Assembly: GCF_004123195.1 (NCBI RefSeq)
Contig: NZ_SDLI01000006.1
Span: forward strand, 1-64,000
Origin: Ammoniphilus sp. CFH 90114
Lineage (GTDB): Bacteria; Bacillota; Bacilli; Aneurinibacillales; RAOX-1
Direction of reading: 5' to 3'
Length of the DNA: 64,000 nt
Each line of letters begins with the position of its first letter. Position 1 is the first letter of the stretch. Below, one piece after another: positions 17,201 through 24,998 of the stretch. Below the pieces are notes generated by a model that worked only from the letters and a program-made list of their open reading frames with translations, did no database searches and was not told the DNA's origin. The position numbers and the translations under genes were made by a program.

Positions 17201-18172
17201 TTACCCTCCTACCTTTTCTTGCTCCTCATCCCATGTTAACCTGTAAACTCTGCCCCCCTCTATTGCTCGAAGAGAGGTAATACACTCCTCTGTATTTCCC
17301 ATAAGAGCATCCTCAACTGCTTGCAGTCGTGAATCCATGAGATCGATCTGGGCAAGGGCTATAGCTTCCGGTAATTGAGGTAGAACGGGACTTCCGTATT
17401 CAAGCTTCCCGTGATGACTAAGAACAAGATGCTGCAGGGAAGTTACTACGGGATCATGAGTAGGGATGGAGTATGTAATGGCTGCTTCAGATATCCAGTT
17501 GTTAACGATAGAAATATGACCTAATAAGTTTCCTCTTACGGTATATTCGGTAACAATCCCCTGCTCTCCGCCTTCGAATTCTTCCACTTTGCAAAGGTCA
17601 TGAAGAAGGATTCCTGCCTTCAATAAGTCTTGATTCAAGAAAGGGCGCTGCTTACATAAAAAGTCGGCAATTTCTAACATTCTTACGATGTGGTAGGCAA
17701 GTCCAGCATAATAAGCATGGTGTACAGACTTGCCAGCCGGGTAAGACATAAGCTGTTCGCGCACTCTTCCCACACAGAAGTTTACGATTTTCTTCACTTT
17801 TGGATGATGAAACTCGGAGATGGTATGCTCAATGATAGCTAGAAGATCAGCAGGTGGAACAGGGGCTGACTTGACAAAGTCTGAGATCGCGTAACCATCC
17901 TGGTCACTCGCAGCACGCATGCGTACAACCTTGGCTTGTAGCTTTTCTCTGTATAACGAAACGGTCCCTTGAACTTTGACAATCATCCCCGAGAAATAGG
18001 TTTCTTTGTCCATCTCAGATATATCCCAAAACTTTAAGGGGATCTCCCCTGTAGCATCTGCAATAACTAAGTCCAGATAGTGCCTTTGATCTGCTGTTGA
18101 TTTTAATGTCGCACTCTTAAGAAGGTAAAACCCGGTGAACTCTGTTCGGTCAGACATTTCTTTTATAAGCAT
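17201..18172 (-). CDS. yhaM: 3'-5' exoribonuclease YhaM
   Basis: 323 residues with an N-terminal OB-fold nucleic-acid-binding domain (about 10-110) and an HD phosphohydrolase-type domain (about 150-290). The metal motif is intact: HHAYYAGLAYH, LLHDLCKVEEF (HD) and SHHGKLEYGSP. Mn2+-dependent 3'-5' exonuclease acting on short RNA and single-stranded DNA. Length and motif order match B. subtilis YhaM (314). Transcribed away from the selenoprotein candidate. Confidence 0.95.
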   Translation of the reverse strand: MLIKEMSDRTEFTGFYLLKSATLKSTADQRHYLDLVIADATGEIPLKFWDISEMDKETYFSGMIVKVQGTVSLYREKLQAKVVRMRAASDQDGYAISDFVKSAPVPPADLLAIIEHTISEFHHPKVKKIVNFCVGRVREQLMSYPAGKSVHHAYYAGLAYHIVRMLEIADFLCKQRPFLNQDLLKAGILLHDLCKVEEFEGGEQGIVTEYTVRGNLLGHISIVNNWISEAAITYSIPTHDPVVTSLQHLVLSHHGKLEYGSPVLPQLPEAIALAQIDLMDSRLQAVEDALMGNTEECITSLRAIEGGRVYRLTWDEEQEKVGG

Positions 18173-18365
18173 TTGAAATTAATCCCTTTCTCTTTTTTAA
18201 GAAGTCAGTACTCTACTACTTTATCATGATTTTACTATTTTATCCTGCTAGAGTTTTTATGTTTTCGAAGATAAAATGATAGAAATGGTGGAAATCGTGT
18301 TTATTGTTTACTAGTTTCATGTTATCATGTATTTGGTATACAATGAACCTGAGGAGGTAGCGATG

Positions 18366-18629
18366 ATGGAAAAGAAGATCGTAATTTGGAGCTCTTATAC
18401 CTGACAGGCCTGCACGGATGTGAAGGAGTTCCTTCACCAAAATGGTTTTACTTATGAGAATCGTGATATGAAGAAAGATGACTCTCTTCGAGATATTATT
18501 GAAGCAAAGTATGGCACCAGAAAGGCACCTGTTGTTGAGGTGGACAACGAGGTTGTTATTGGTGGTGGGCAGTGGACTGAAGAAAACTGGAAGCAACTGA
18601 AAGAACTTCTTCAATTACAAGTACAATAA
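18366..18629 (+). CDS. glutaredoxin-like protein with in-frame TGA (candidate selenocysteine)
   Basis: An 87-codon frame from the ATG at 18366 (8 nt after GAGGAGG; a second ATG lies at 18363) is interrupted only by TGA at 18402-18404. Read through, it is a complete thioredoxin-fold protein: beta strand KIVIWSS, then YT-U-QAC, so the TGA sits at the first Cys of the redox CxxC motif. Next come helix DVKEFLHQNG, the cis-proline motif RKAPVVEVD and the C-terminal GGG..W helix. Conservation continues after the TGA to a normal TAA and terminator. An 18-nt perfect hairpin begins 15 nt after the TGA, in the window of a bacterial SECIS. Most likely a UxxC selenoprotein; a TGT/TGC-to-TGA nonsense mutation is the alternative. 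No sel genes are in view. Confidence 0.75.
18420..18437 (+). promoter_or_regulatory. putative bacterial SECIS hairpin
   Basis: GTGAAGG-AGTT-CCTTCAC, a perfect 7-bp stem with an AGUU loop (or 8 bp with a GU loop). The loop starts 22 nt after the in-frame TGA, within the distance used by bacterial SECIS elements, and carries the G-U expected for SelB recognition. It lies inside the coding sequence. Confidence 0.55.
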
Positions 18630-18643
18630 AACGTACAAGTTTA

Positions 18644-18671
18644 GGGAGCTTTAGCTAAAGCTCCCTTTCTT
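18644..18671. terminator. bidirectional terminator
   Basis: Perfect 12-bp palindromic arms AGGGAGCTTTAG/CTAAAGCTCCCT followed by TTTCTTC, between the convergent glutaredoxin-like gene and the Cse60-like gene. Confidence 0.85.
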
Positions 18672-18840
18672 CATTTCCGTCTTTCCCTTCTTTATATGTA
18701 ATTAAAATCATTAAATCCTCTATTCCCCCTGCTGTTGAAATATCAATAATATCTTTATCCCTATTAAGCTCTAACCAACTTCTAAACTCATTTAAGAAAC
18801 GAAATTTAGCTACATGGATTCGATCCGTTGCTTCGCTCAC
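18655..18840 (-). CDS. small protein, possibly Cse60-like
   Basis: 61 residues from a GTG start with GGAGGGG upstream. Pattern: a beta strand (RIHVAKF), an amphipathic helix with FRSWLELN, then DIIDISTAGG and MILITYKEG. Size and layout resemble the sporulation protein Cse60 family, but similarity is only general. Function uncertain. Confidence 0.6.
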   Translation of the reverse strand: MSEATDRIHVAKFRFLNEFRSWLELNRDKDIIDISTAGGIEDLMILITYKEGKDGNEEREL

Positions 18841-18919
18841 CTTAACCCCTCCGAAAAGTTAGTCCTACTTCATTACATGTTGCAATGGACGATATTATAA
18901 CTACATATTGCAAAATGCA

Positions 18920-18950
18920 AAAAGAAGGTGCCCCTCAGGACACCTTCCTA
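18920..18950 (-). terminator. terminator of the 44-aa gene
   Basis: GAAGGTG/CACCTTC stem with a 10-nt loop followed by UUUUU on the minus strand. Confidence 0.85.
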
Positions 18951-18965
18951 CCTTCACCTTTGAAC

Positions 18966-19100
18966 TTAAAGCTCTGGACAATCTGCAAAAACAATTAAAT
19001 TCCATTCCTCGGAATCTTCAGCTTCAATTAATCGCCCACAATGTTTGCACTTCATCTTAATAAACGGGGCTTCAAATTCTTGCCATTCGTGACGATTCAT
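18966..19100 (-). CDS. hypothetical 44-aa CxxC protein
   Basis: AAGGAGG 8 nt before ATG opens MNRHEWQEFEAPF, followed by CKHCGRLIEAED and a lone Cys near the C-terminus. The C-x2-C with downstream Cys suggests a small metal-binding ribbon. It has its own terminator. Unknown function. Confidence 0.65.
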   Translation of the reverse strand: MNRHEWQEFEAPFIKMKCKHCGRLIEAEDSEEWNLIVFADCPEL

Positions 19101-19187
19101 ATTATCGGCCTCCTTATTCCATAGTATGCATTATTGTGGAAATCTATAATGTGAGCTTTAAATAATTAGATTTATCTAAATATATTG

Positions 19188-19193
19188 TATAAT
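19188..19193 (+). promoter_or_regulatory. -10 element (TATAAT) of a short transcript
   Basis: Consensus TATAAT on the plus strand with a weak -35 (TTAGAT, 16-nt spacer), 25 bp before a terminator hairpin and without a plus-strand gene. Confidence 0.35.
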
Positions 19194-19199
19194 ATGTAA

Positions 19200-19262
19200 A
19201 GGAAATAGTCAAAGGTGATCAGCATGAAGGAGATGGGTCATGACCTCCATGCTGATTTTTGT
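19200..19262 (+). ncRNA. candidate very short RNA ending in a terminator
   Basis: The predicted transcript of about 60 nt is mostly hairpin ATCAGCATG(A)AGG / CCTCCATGCTGAT followed by TTTTTG. It may be a small RNA, or the hairpin may simply terminate the convergent YkuK gene, although its T-tract is on the plus strand. Confidence 0.35.
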
Positions 19263-19268
19263 TTGTCT

Positions 19269-19811
19269 TTATCCAAGCTTGGTATAATAATTAGCGTAGT
19301 GGGAGGCAACAAAGGAATAAGGTTTAATTTTTGCCTCGTATCCAACAGACTCAATAACTTTCATCATTTCATCAACAAAGATGCTTGTTTTGTTTCTTTT
19401 TTCCATCCCTATATCTAAATGACATTCTCTAATTAAGCTTGCACCAGGATAAGGAGTGATGATCTTCTTCATTTCTGCTTCTTTGACTTCGTCAAAATAG
19501 GCGGCAACATTCTGTGTGAGCTGGGTTTCTTTCGTGATTTTATCTCTTAATCCAAGTTGACCACTTTCTTTTTGTTTTCTGTAACAAGCCCATACCCCTT
19601 TGCCCATTCTTTGGATGACTACACCGGTTACAAAGGTCGTATGTTTACGATAAACATGAGAGTCTGTGCCAATCATAAAGCGAAATTCCCCATGCGGATC
19701 ATGAGACATAAATCGTAGTACACGCTGGAACACATCATCAAGGCTAAGATGTTTTTCTGACGTATTCTGAAAGCTAAAATCATGAACGGTTAAATGCTTT
19801 ACTAACCTCAT
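19269..19811 (-). CDS. YkuK family ribonuclease H-like protein
   Basis: 180 residues of the YkuK/DUF458 family. RNase H-like features include the GTDSHVYRKHTTFVTGVV strand pair with an acidic residue, and a conserved end KPYSFVASHYANYYTK. The frame opens at a GTG (19817), but AAGGTGA spacing favours the ATG at 19811. Biochemical role unproven. Confidence 0.85.
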   Translation of the reverse strand: MRLVKHLTVHDFSFQNTSEKHLSLDDVFQRVLRFMSHDPHGEFRFMIGTDSHVYRKHTTFVTGVVIQRMGKGVWACYRKQKESGQLGLRDKITKETQLTQNVAAYFDEVKEAEMKKIITPYPGASLIRECHLDIGMEKRNKTSIFVDEMMKVIESVGYEAKIKPYSFVASHYANYYTKLG

Positions 19812-20065
19812 ATGCACTCACCTTCATTTCTTATGCTTTTTGTAGAAGCAGTATCACTGAACATGAATACACTGTCCTAACGGATAAATGATTAGTTAGC
19901 AACGATGTATCTATAATCTAACCTAAACGAAAAACGAATATGAACTCCTTAATTTATCAATCCATTCCTGTTCGTCCGGTTGTCTCCAATCAGCCAACGT
20001 CCGTCTCGCCATTTTTTGTATAATGTTTTACAATAAAAAGGTAGACTATAAGTGAGGTGGATAGA

Positions 20066-20557
20066 TTGATAACCCTAAGCTCTTATTGCGATAAGATACA
20101 AGTTGCTGAGACGGATGATCAACTGGCAGAATTAAAAGGCATTATCGAAAGTCAAGGTTATGCCTTCGTAAATGAATGGATCATGCAAATGAAGAAAGAC
20201 ATCCAACATGCAACGGAGGAACAGTTAGATGATATCGAACAAACTTTACACAAGGCCGCACAAGTCCTTCCAGAACCGCAAAAATTAAGTCCGCTATGGG
20301 AAGGATTATGGTCTGATCTAGACTTCGTCTATAAGACAAAAAAGTCACTTTATCATAAGATTCCTAAAACTGAACAGACCGGTGAATGGCAATTGTTATT
20401 CAATAATCCGTTCAGTACAGATGGAGTGGTTATTCATGCAGATCTTTCCTTTGCTGAAGCAACCTATCAATACGCTCAATACCGCAAGGATCTCACAAAA
20501 AATGAATACATATCCTTGCAGAAGGTTTGCCGATACATAACGGAATCAGGAGAGTAA
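20066..20557 (+). CDS. conserved hypothetical protein, about 163 aa
   Basis: TTG start 5 nt after GAGGTGG (an in-frame GTG at 20057 overlaps this site). Acidic helical protein (ETDDQLAELKGIIESQGYAFV) with WEGLWSDLDFVYKTKK and a C-terminal helix. No signal peptide or known domain. TATAAT at about 20021 may belong to its promoter. Function unknown. Confidence 0.7.
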   Translation: MITLSSYCDKIQVAETDDQLAELKGIIESQGYAFVNEWIMQMKKDIQHATEEQLDDIEQTLHKAAQVLPEPQKLSPLWEGLWSDLDFVYKTKKSLYHKIPKTEQTGEWQLLFNNPFSTDGVVIHADLSFAEATYQYAQYRKDLTKNEYISLQKVCRYITESGE

Positions 20558-20756
20558 TGGGATTGTCTCTTTTTACTTATATTACTTTTTTAACGAAGTC
20601 AGAACCTTCTCGTCCTGTGTCAATATGAAAAATGTCTCCTTGTTAGATAAGCTTTTTTACAGGGGGCAAAATACCAATCACAAGTCATTTTGAGCGTCGA
20701 TTCGCCCATCGAATCACGCTTTTCTTTTGTTCTTTACAAGGTAAGTCGAAAACAAA

Positions 20757-21085
20757 CTGTCCGATTATAAGCCTTATTCGGACGGGGAAAGGCCAAGAAA
20801 GCGCAATCGAGTCAGAATTCGAGGCTTATTCGGACAGGATAAGGCCCAAAAAACACGATCGAGTCGGAATGCAAGTCTTATTCGGACAGGGCAAGCCCCA
20901 CCCAGCTCAATCGAGTCAGAATTCGAGGCTTATTCGGACAGGATAAGGCCCAAAAACACGATCGAGTCGGAATGCAAGCCTCATTCGGACAGGGCAAGGT
21001 GCCAAAAGCACGATCGAGTCCGAATGCAAGCCTTATTCAGACAGGGCAAGCCTAAAAAAGCCCGAGTCTGTCCGAATGTAAGCCT
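20757..21085. repeat. 52-bp tandem hairpin repeat array (six to seven units)
   Basis: The core ATTCGGAC recurs at 20776, 20828, 20880, 20932, 20983 and 21035 (the last ATTCAGAC), that is, period 51-52 bp. Each unit contains an imperfect palindrome GTC(C/G)GAAT..ATTCGGAC, a linker with A-runs, and GATCGAGTC or AATCGAGTC. Units alternate in type: blocks 20802-20876 and 20906-20980 are nearly identical 104 bp apart. A degenerate seventh copy ends near 21085. The whole unit is conserved, so there are no spacers. Confidence 0.9.
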
Positions 21086-21125
21086 ATCCCACTATCGTGA
21101 TTCCGATAGCCACAACAAGACAAAC

Positions 21126-21170
21126 AAAAAGGGCTTCATCATCAACATAACAGTTGACAGAAGCCCTTCT
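21126..21170 (-). terminator. terminator of the 49-aa gene
   Basis: GAAGGGCTTC..GAAGCCCTT stem with a roughly 22-nt loop and UUUUUGUUUG on the minus strand, about 65 nt after the stop. Confidence 0.75.
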
Positions 21171-21234
21171 TCTTTTGTTTTGATGTTGTATCAAAAAGGC
21201 GTTACTTATAGAACACACTCTTTCATCTTGAGGG

Positions 21235-21384
21235 TTATTCTTTCGTCCAACCCGAGTACACGGCATCTAGGTCTTCATAAGTGACCGTAATCGAAGCCTT
21301 CTTCACTTCCCTTAACAATGCAGATATCACATCTTCTTCCCCGTATTCTTCTAACAGCGCTTTCATCTTATCGTTAAGTTTCAT
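21235..21384 (-). CDS. hypothetical 49-aa protein
   Basis: GGAGGGG precedes an ATG opening MKLNDKMKALLEEYGEEDV, then a charged helix and ITVTYEDLDAVYSGWTKE. Small acidic protein; a terminator follows. No family recognised. Confidence 0.6.
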   Translation of the reverse strand: MKLNDKMKALLEEYGEEDVISALLREVKKASITVTYEDLDAVYSGWTKE

Positions 21385-21499
21385 GTTATTCCCCTCCGCA
21401 CGGTTTCTTTTGAATTGTATGTATATTTTATCATATTCAAAATGTTATTGTTACTGGAAGATATATACAAAAAGAAAAAGCAGGATAGTCTCCTGCTTT

Positions 21500-21940
21500 T
21501 CACCTGTGCCTTTCTTGTCTTCTTGTCCAAAGACGGCGTATGAGCATAAATATTACAGCGATCACTAAAATATCTATCAGTAACCCTAGGAATGAAAAAT
21601 GCCCTATTCCTCCGAATAAAGATCCAAATAGCATGCTGCCAAGAAATGCCCCTGCCATAAATCCACCTATTCCCCCAAAGAATCCGCCTGCTCTTCTTGG
21701 TGCGTCGTATCTAGCCGGAGGAGTAGCTGGCCTTGTCGGAGCTTGATAGCCTGGTGTGGGACGATATGCTCTTCTACCGGAACGGTATCGAGCGATTTCT
21801 GCAGAGGAGTCATCTTCTCCTTGCAAAACAACTTGCCTTTCTGCTTGGTATGATTCGTGGACCTCAGCACTAACCTGTGAATAGGACATTGAGGCTAGGA
21901 GAAAGAAAATCGTGAGTAGGCCTTTCCACCAATTGGTCAT
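21500..21940 (-). CDS. secreted/membrane glycine-zipper protein
   Basis: 146 residues. The second of two adjacent ATGs (21940) has the better spacing to GGGAGG. Signal peptide (WWKGLLTIFFLLASMSYSQVSA), a polar Pro/Arg-rich linker, a glycine-rich segment GGFFGGIGGFMAGAFLGSMLFG, one strong transmembrane helix and a basic cytoplasmic end. The architecture matches the protein at 31963-32391, a likely paralogue. Function unknown. Confidence 0.75.
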   Translation of the reverse strand: MTNWWKGLLTIFFLLASMSYSQVSAEVHESYQAERQVVLQGEDDSSAEIARYRSGRRAYRPTPGYQAPTRPATPPARYDAPRRAGGFFGGIGGFMAGAFLGSMLFGSLFGGIGHFSFLGLLIDILVIAVIFMLIRRLWTRRQERHR

Positions 21941-22052
21941 CATGATCCTCCCATATTTATGGCTTTCTTTTAGGATTAGGTTGTCCTAAGGATTGGATGG
22001 GTATGAAGGAAAGACATAGGGCATGATAACCTATAGAAAGGTGGAATGAACG

Positions 22053-22211
22053 ATGGATGAACAAGACAAGGAACTCATACATTCCGAGATTGGCAGACGA
22101 GTCATTCAATCGAGTCTCTTTGAGGAACATGTTGCAAAGACCGAAGCCATCAATCAGAATCCTACAGTAGGCGAGAAAAATGATCGAATGGAAAAGAACC
22201 CTAAAATTTAA
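22053..22211 (+). CDS. hypothetical 52-aa acidic protein
   Basis: GAAAGGTGG upstream of an ATG; the frame starts MDEQDKELIHSEIGRRV and is Glu/Asp/Asn-rich. It is closed by a terminator. Resembles small spore or stress peptides in composition only. Confidence 0.6.
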   Translation: MDEQDKELIHSEIGRRVIQSSLFEEHVAKTEAINQNPTVGEKNDRMEKNPKI

Positions 22212-22226
22212 GTAGTTAATCTAAGA

Positions 22227-22275
22227 GGGTGTCCCTAGAAGTCTGTTGTACAGACCTTTTGGGCCACCCATTTAT
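22227..22275 (+). terminator. terminator of the 52-aa gene
   Basis: GGGTGTCCC..AAGTCTG / CAGACCTT..GGGCCACCC stem-loop followed by ATTTATT. Confidence 0.7.
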
Positions 22276-22361
22276 TATGTATTACCTTGGAACAAAAGTT
22301 TCGACTGGTAATAATTAACCAAAGGTTGTAGATTAAGAGGGTGTAGATTTTAAGAGGAAAC

Positions 22362-24170
22362 GTGGTGGTTATTATCCAACTCCTATATCATTATTACGCC
22401 TTACGAAAAGCCTTCCCTTCTATTCCCAACGAACAGGAAATGGAAATCACCATTGACGAGTTAGGAAACATTCTGTGTTGTTCACGCCGGAATGTAAACT
22501 TTATACTCAAACAAATGCAACAGGAAAAGTGGATTGAATGGAAGGCAGGTCGTGGAAGAGGACATCATTCTTCAATCTCTTATTTAGCGGATGTAGAACA
22601 GTTACTTCTCCACACCGCTAAAGACATGGTCCGAAAGGGAGATATCGGTCAAGCTTTGGCCTTGTTCAATGAATATCCTATTAATCCTGTTTCAAAGACT
22701 TCATTTATGGATTGGCTCAACAGTCAAATGGGATTTTACTTTGAAGATCAACAACAGTTGAGAAAAGATATTCTTAAATTCCCCTTTTATAGGCCGTTAC
22801 CTGCCCTTGATCCAGCCTTGATTAATCGAAGCACGGAAGTTCACATGGTTGGACAAATTTTTGATACATTGGTAAAGTATCACCGGGAATCAGATGCTTT
22901 TCACCCACACCTTTCCCATTATTGGGAGATCGACGACTCCGGACGAATTTGGACTTTTTATCTACGTAAGGGCGTTTACTTTCACCATGGTAAAGAAATG
23001 ATGGCGGTAGACGTTCAATTTTCAATCAACAGACTTAGAAATAAAGAGCTAAGGTCCCCTTCTCAATGGATGTTCGAATCCATTAAGGAGATTAATATTA
23101 TTAGTGATCGTGCAGTTCAAATCGTCCATGATAAACCTAATCTTCTCTTCTTATATGCCTTAAGTTCGGAACGCGCCTCCATTTTACCCTCTGATGCAGT
23201 GGAAGGAAATGATGATTTTCGACGTTTACCGATAGGAACAGGTCCTTTTAAACTTGTTCGAAATGATCATAGTATGTTTGTTCTAGAAGCGTTCCCTAAC
23301 TACTTTAAAGGTAGGGCACATTTAGATGTGATTGAAGTCTGGATCATTCCGGATTCTGTCTTTTATGAAGTAAGCGACTTAGAAGCCCAGCACATGAAGT
23401 TTACCCCTTTTCAACCTAATGAAAAAGGAACTGATTATCGTGGTGTTGACAAGGTAGAGATCGGTTGTCATTATCTCACGTTTAATCTAAGTAAAGAAAA
23501 TATCCTGCAAAACTCTGATTTTAGGAAAGCGATTCACCTTCTGCTCGATCGTAAGAGGATGGTACAAGAATTAGGTGGACACCGTTTTTCTCCAGCTTGT
23601 AGCTTATTCCCTAATAAAAGCAGGCTCTATTACATCAATTCCTCTGACGTGTATGAGGCTAAGCGACTACTGGCCAATTCGGATTACCAGGGAGAGAAGC
23701 TTCAGCTTTATACGTATAGTGTGGCCAAAAATAAGACAGATGCAGAATGGATTCGTGAAGTATGTGCGCAAATGGGTATAACGATTGAAGTCACGAGCTT
23801 CGAAATTAGTGAATTAAGCCAACCTCATGTTACGGCTGAGGCAGATATGATACTTGGCGGTGTAGTTTCAGAAGAAAATTTAGAATTCTTTTTATTGGAC
23901 TTTTTTAGATCTTCTCATAGCTTCCTATACAATCATGCAGGTTACATGCAGCCTCATATTGACCAACAAGTGTCAGGTTTATTAAATGAGCCGTCTAGAG
24001 AAAAACGGATGATAAAATTATTGCAGCTCGAAAACGATCTAAGGGATGAGTACGCTGTATTATTCCTCTATCATGCAAGGCAGAGCAGCACGTTTCATAC
24101 CTCACTTAAAGGCGTATCCCTCAATTCCTTGGGTTGGGTGGATTATCGCGAGCTGTGGTTTGCACCCTAA
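22362..24170 (+). CDS. SgrR-type regulator (HTH plus solute-binding protein family 5)
   Basis: 602 residues, the usual SgrR length. An N-terminal winged helix-turn-helix (about 25-75; ITIDELGNILCCSRRNVNFILKQMQQEKWI) is fused to a periplasmic-binding-protein-like domain of family 5 (about 130-560; LDPALINRSTEVHMVGQIFDTLVKY, GTGPFKLV, LSKENILQNSDFRKAIHLLLDR) without a signal peptide, so ligand sensing is cytoplasmic. In E. coli SgrR senses sugar-phosphate stress; Gram-positive relatives often sit beside an MFS exporter, absent here. GTG start after AAGAGGAA. Targets and ligand unknown. Confidence 0.88.
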   Translation: MVVIIQLLYHYYALRKAFPSIPNEQEMEITIDELGNILCCSRRNVNFILKQMQQEKWIEWKAGRGRGHHSSISYLADVEQLLLHTAKDMVRKGDIGQALALFNEYPINPVSKTSFMDWLNSQMGFYFEDQQQLRKDILKFPFYRPLPALDPALINRSTEVHMVGQIFDTLVKYHRESDAFHPHLSHYWEIDDSGRIWTFYLRKGVYFHHGKEMMAVDVQFSINRLRNKELRSPSQWMFESIKEINIISDRAVQIVHDKPNLLFLYALSSERASILPSDAVEGNDDFRRLPIGTGPFKLVRNDHSMFVLEAFPNYFKGRAHLDVIEVWIIPDSVFYEVSDLEAQHMKFTPFQPNEKGTDYRGVDKVEIGCHYLTFNLSKENILQNSDFRKAIHLLLDRKRMVQELGGHRFSPACSLFPNKSRLYYINSSDVYEAKRLLANSDYQGEKLQLYTYSVAKNKTDAEWIREVCAQMGITIEVTSFEISELSQPHVTAEADMILGGVVSEENLEFFLLDFFRSSHSFLYNHAGYMQPHIDQQVSGLLNEPSREKRMIKLLQLENDLRDEYAVLFLYHARQSSTFHTSLKGVSLNSLGWVDYRELWFAP

Positions 24171-24183
24171 TAGGAGAACGCTA

Positions 24184-24222
24184 AGAAGGGGCACCTTGCA
24201 AGCGCAAGCCCCTTCTCCTTCT
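24184..24222 (+). terminator. terminator of the SgrR-like gene
   Basis: AGAAGGGG..TTGC / GCAA..CCCCTTCT stem followed by CCTTCTT. Confidence 0.65.
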
Positions 24223-24230
24223 TACCCTTC

Positions 24231-24503
24231 TTACGCGTCCTTAGCCGCTCCGTCTAGACTTTCTTGCCAACATGAGGCAATAAAATTCACAAACTCATCC
24301 GCATTAGGATACATATCTTTTAAATCTTTTAATGTGCATCTAATATGGGCCTGGTTTCCAGGCAACTGAATAATGAATAGGAACCCTTCCTCCTCTAGGC
24401 TGAATCCTACGGGCAACAACAGCTTCTCAGCTAGGCCCTCTTGAATCGTCTTTCCTATTTCTTCTTTGCTCTCGTACATGATCCATGGTTTAGTCGTTGT
24501 CAT
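24231..24503 (-). CDS. hypothetical 90-aa protein
   Basis: Starts MTTTKPWIMYESKEEI after AGGAAGGGG. Alternating beta strands and helices (GFSLEEEGFLFIIQL, then DMYPNADEFVNFIASCW). No known domain recognised; cytoplasmic. Confidence 0.65.
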   Translation of the reverse strand: MTTTKPWIMYESKEEIGKTIQEGLAEKLLLPVGFSLEEEGFLFIIQLPGNQAHIRCTLKDLKDMYPNADEFVNFIASCWQESLDGAAKDA

Positions 24504-24589
24504 ATCTATTAGCCCCTTCCTCCATATAGCATCCAGCCAGGGAGAGTATGTACCTAGTGTTGAATGTACTACATGTTAGCGATAAAAGA

Positions 24590-24646
24590 AAGAGGGTTGC
24601 CTCATACAGATCGCTTTTAAGCGACGCGTTGAGTCACCCCTCATGT
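24590..24646 (-). terminator. terminator of the DUF1540 gene
   Basis: Minus strand GAGGG..TGACTCA and TATGAGGCAACCCTC arms enclose an inner GTCGCTT/AAGCGAT hairpin, followed by UUUCUUUU. Confidence 0.75.
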
Positions 24647-24651
24647 AAGAA

Positions 24652-24864
24652 CTATTTTTTAGGTCTAAAGGTACGACAACATGTAGCAGCGGAATCGTTA
24701 GCTTGGTCTTGATGATCCGTATCAATTCCTAATTCACTAGCCATTTCTGCATTATATTGTGCGTGCTGGTCGATGTCGACCATAATAGCAGGGGCATTGC
24801 AGTTATTTCCTTTACCCCAAAAGGAACAGTTGGAAACAGAACACTTAACCTCAATGTTTGGCAT
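24652..24864 (-). CDS. DUF1540 family cysteine-rich protein
   Basis: About 70 residues from MPNIEVKCSVSNC (ATG at 24864, GGAGGTG upstream; a Met five codons earlier is not used). Cysteine pattern C-x4-C-x3W-x5-C typical of DUF1540, with a C-terminal CC pair. These small proteins are common in spore formers and probably bind metal; function unproven. Confidence 0.85.
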   Translation of the reverse strand: MPNIEVKCSVSNCSFWGKGNNCNAPAIMVDIDQHAQYNAEMASELGIDTDHQDQANDSAATCCRTFRPKK

Positions 24865-24969
24865 GATGTTCACCTCCAATCTTAGTATGAATCAACAAGG
24901 TATCTTTCATGATAAAAAAGACAAGAAAATGAAACCAATTATGAGCTAAAACGTATTGGATATAATAGA

Positions 24970-24998
24970 AATAGAGGCTAACCCTAGGGCCAGCCTCT
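24970..24998 (-). terminator. terminator of the fapA-like gene
   Basis: AGAGGCT/AGCCTCT stem around a short loop followed by AUUUCUAUU, overlapping the stop codon. Confidence 0.75.

Noticed and set aside
18240-18614. 124-codon minus-strand frame overlapping the glutaredoxin-like gene
   Set aside because: No ribosome binding site or protein-like pattern; it is antisense to a well-supported frame with terminator and strong Shine-Dalgarno.
20757-21085. Possible CRISPR array
   Set aside because: The complete 52-bp period is conserved; there are no variable spacers and no cas genes.
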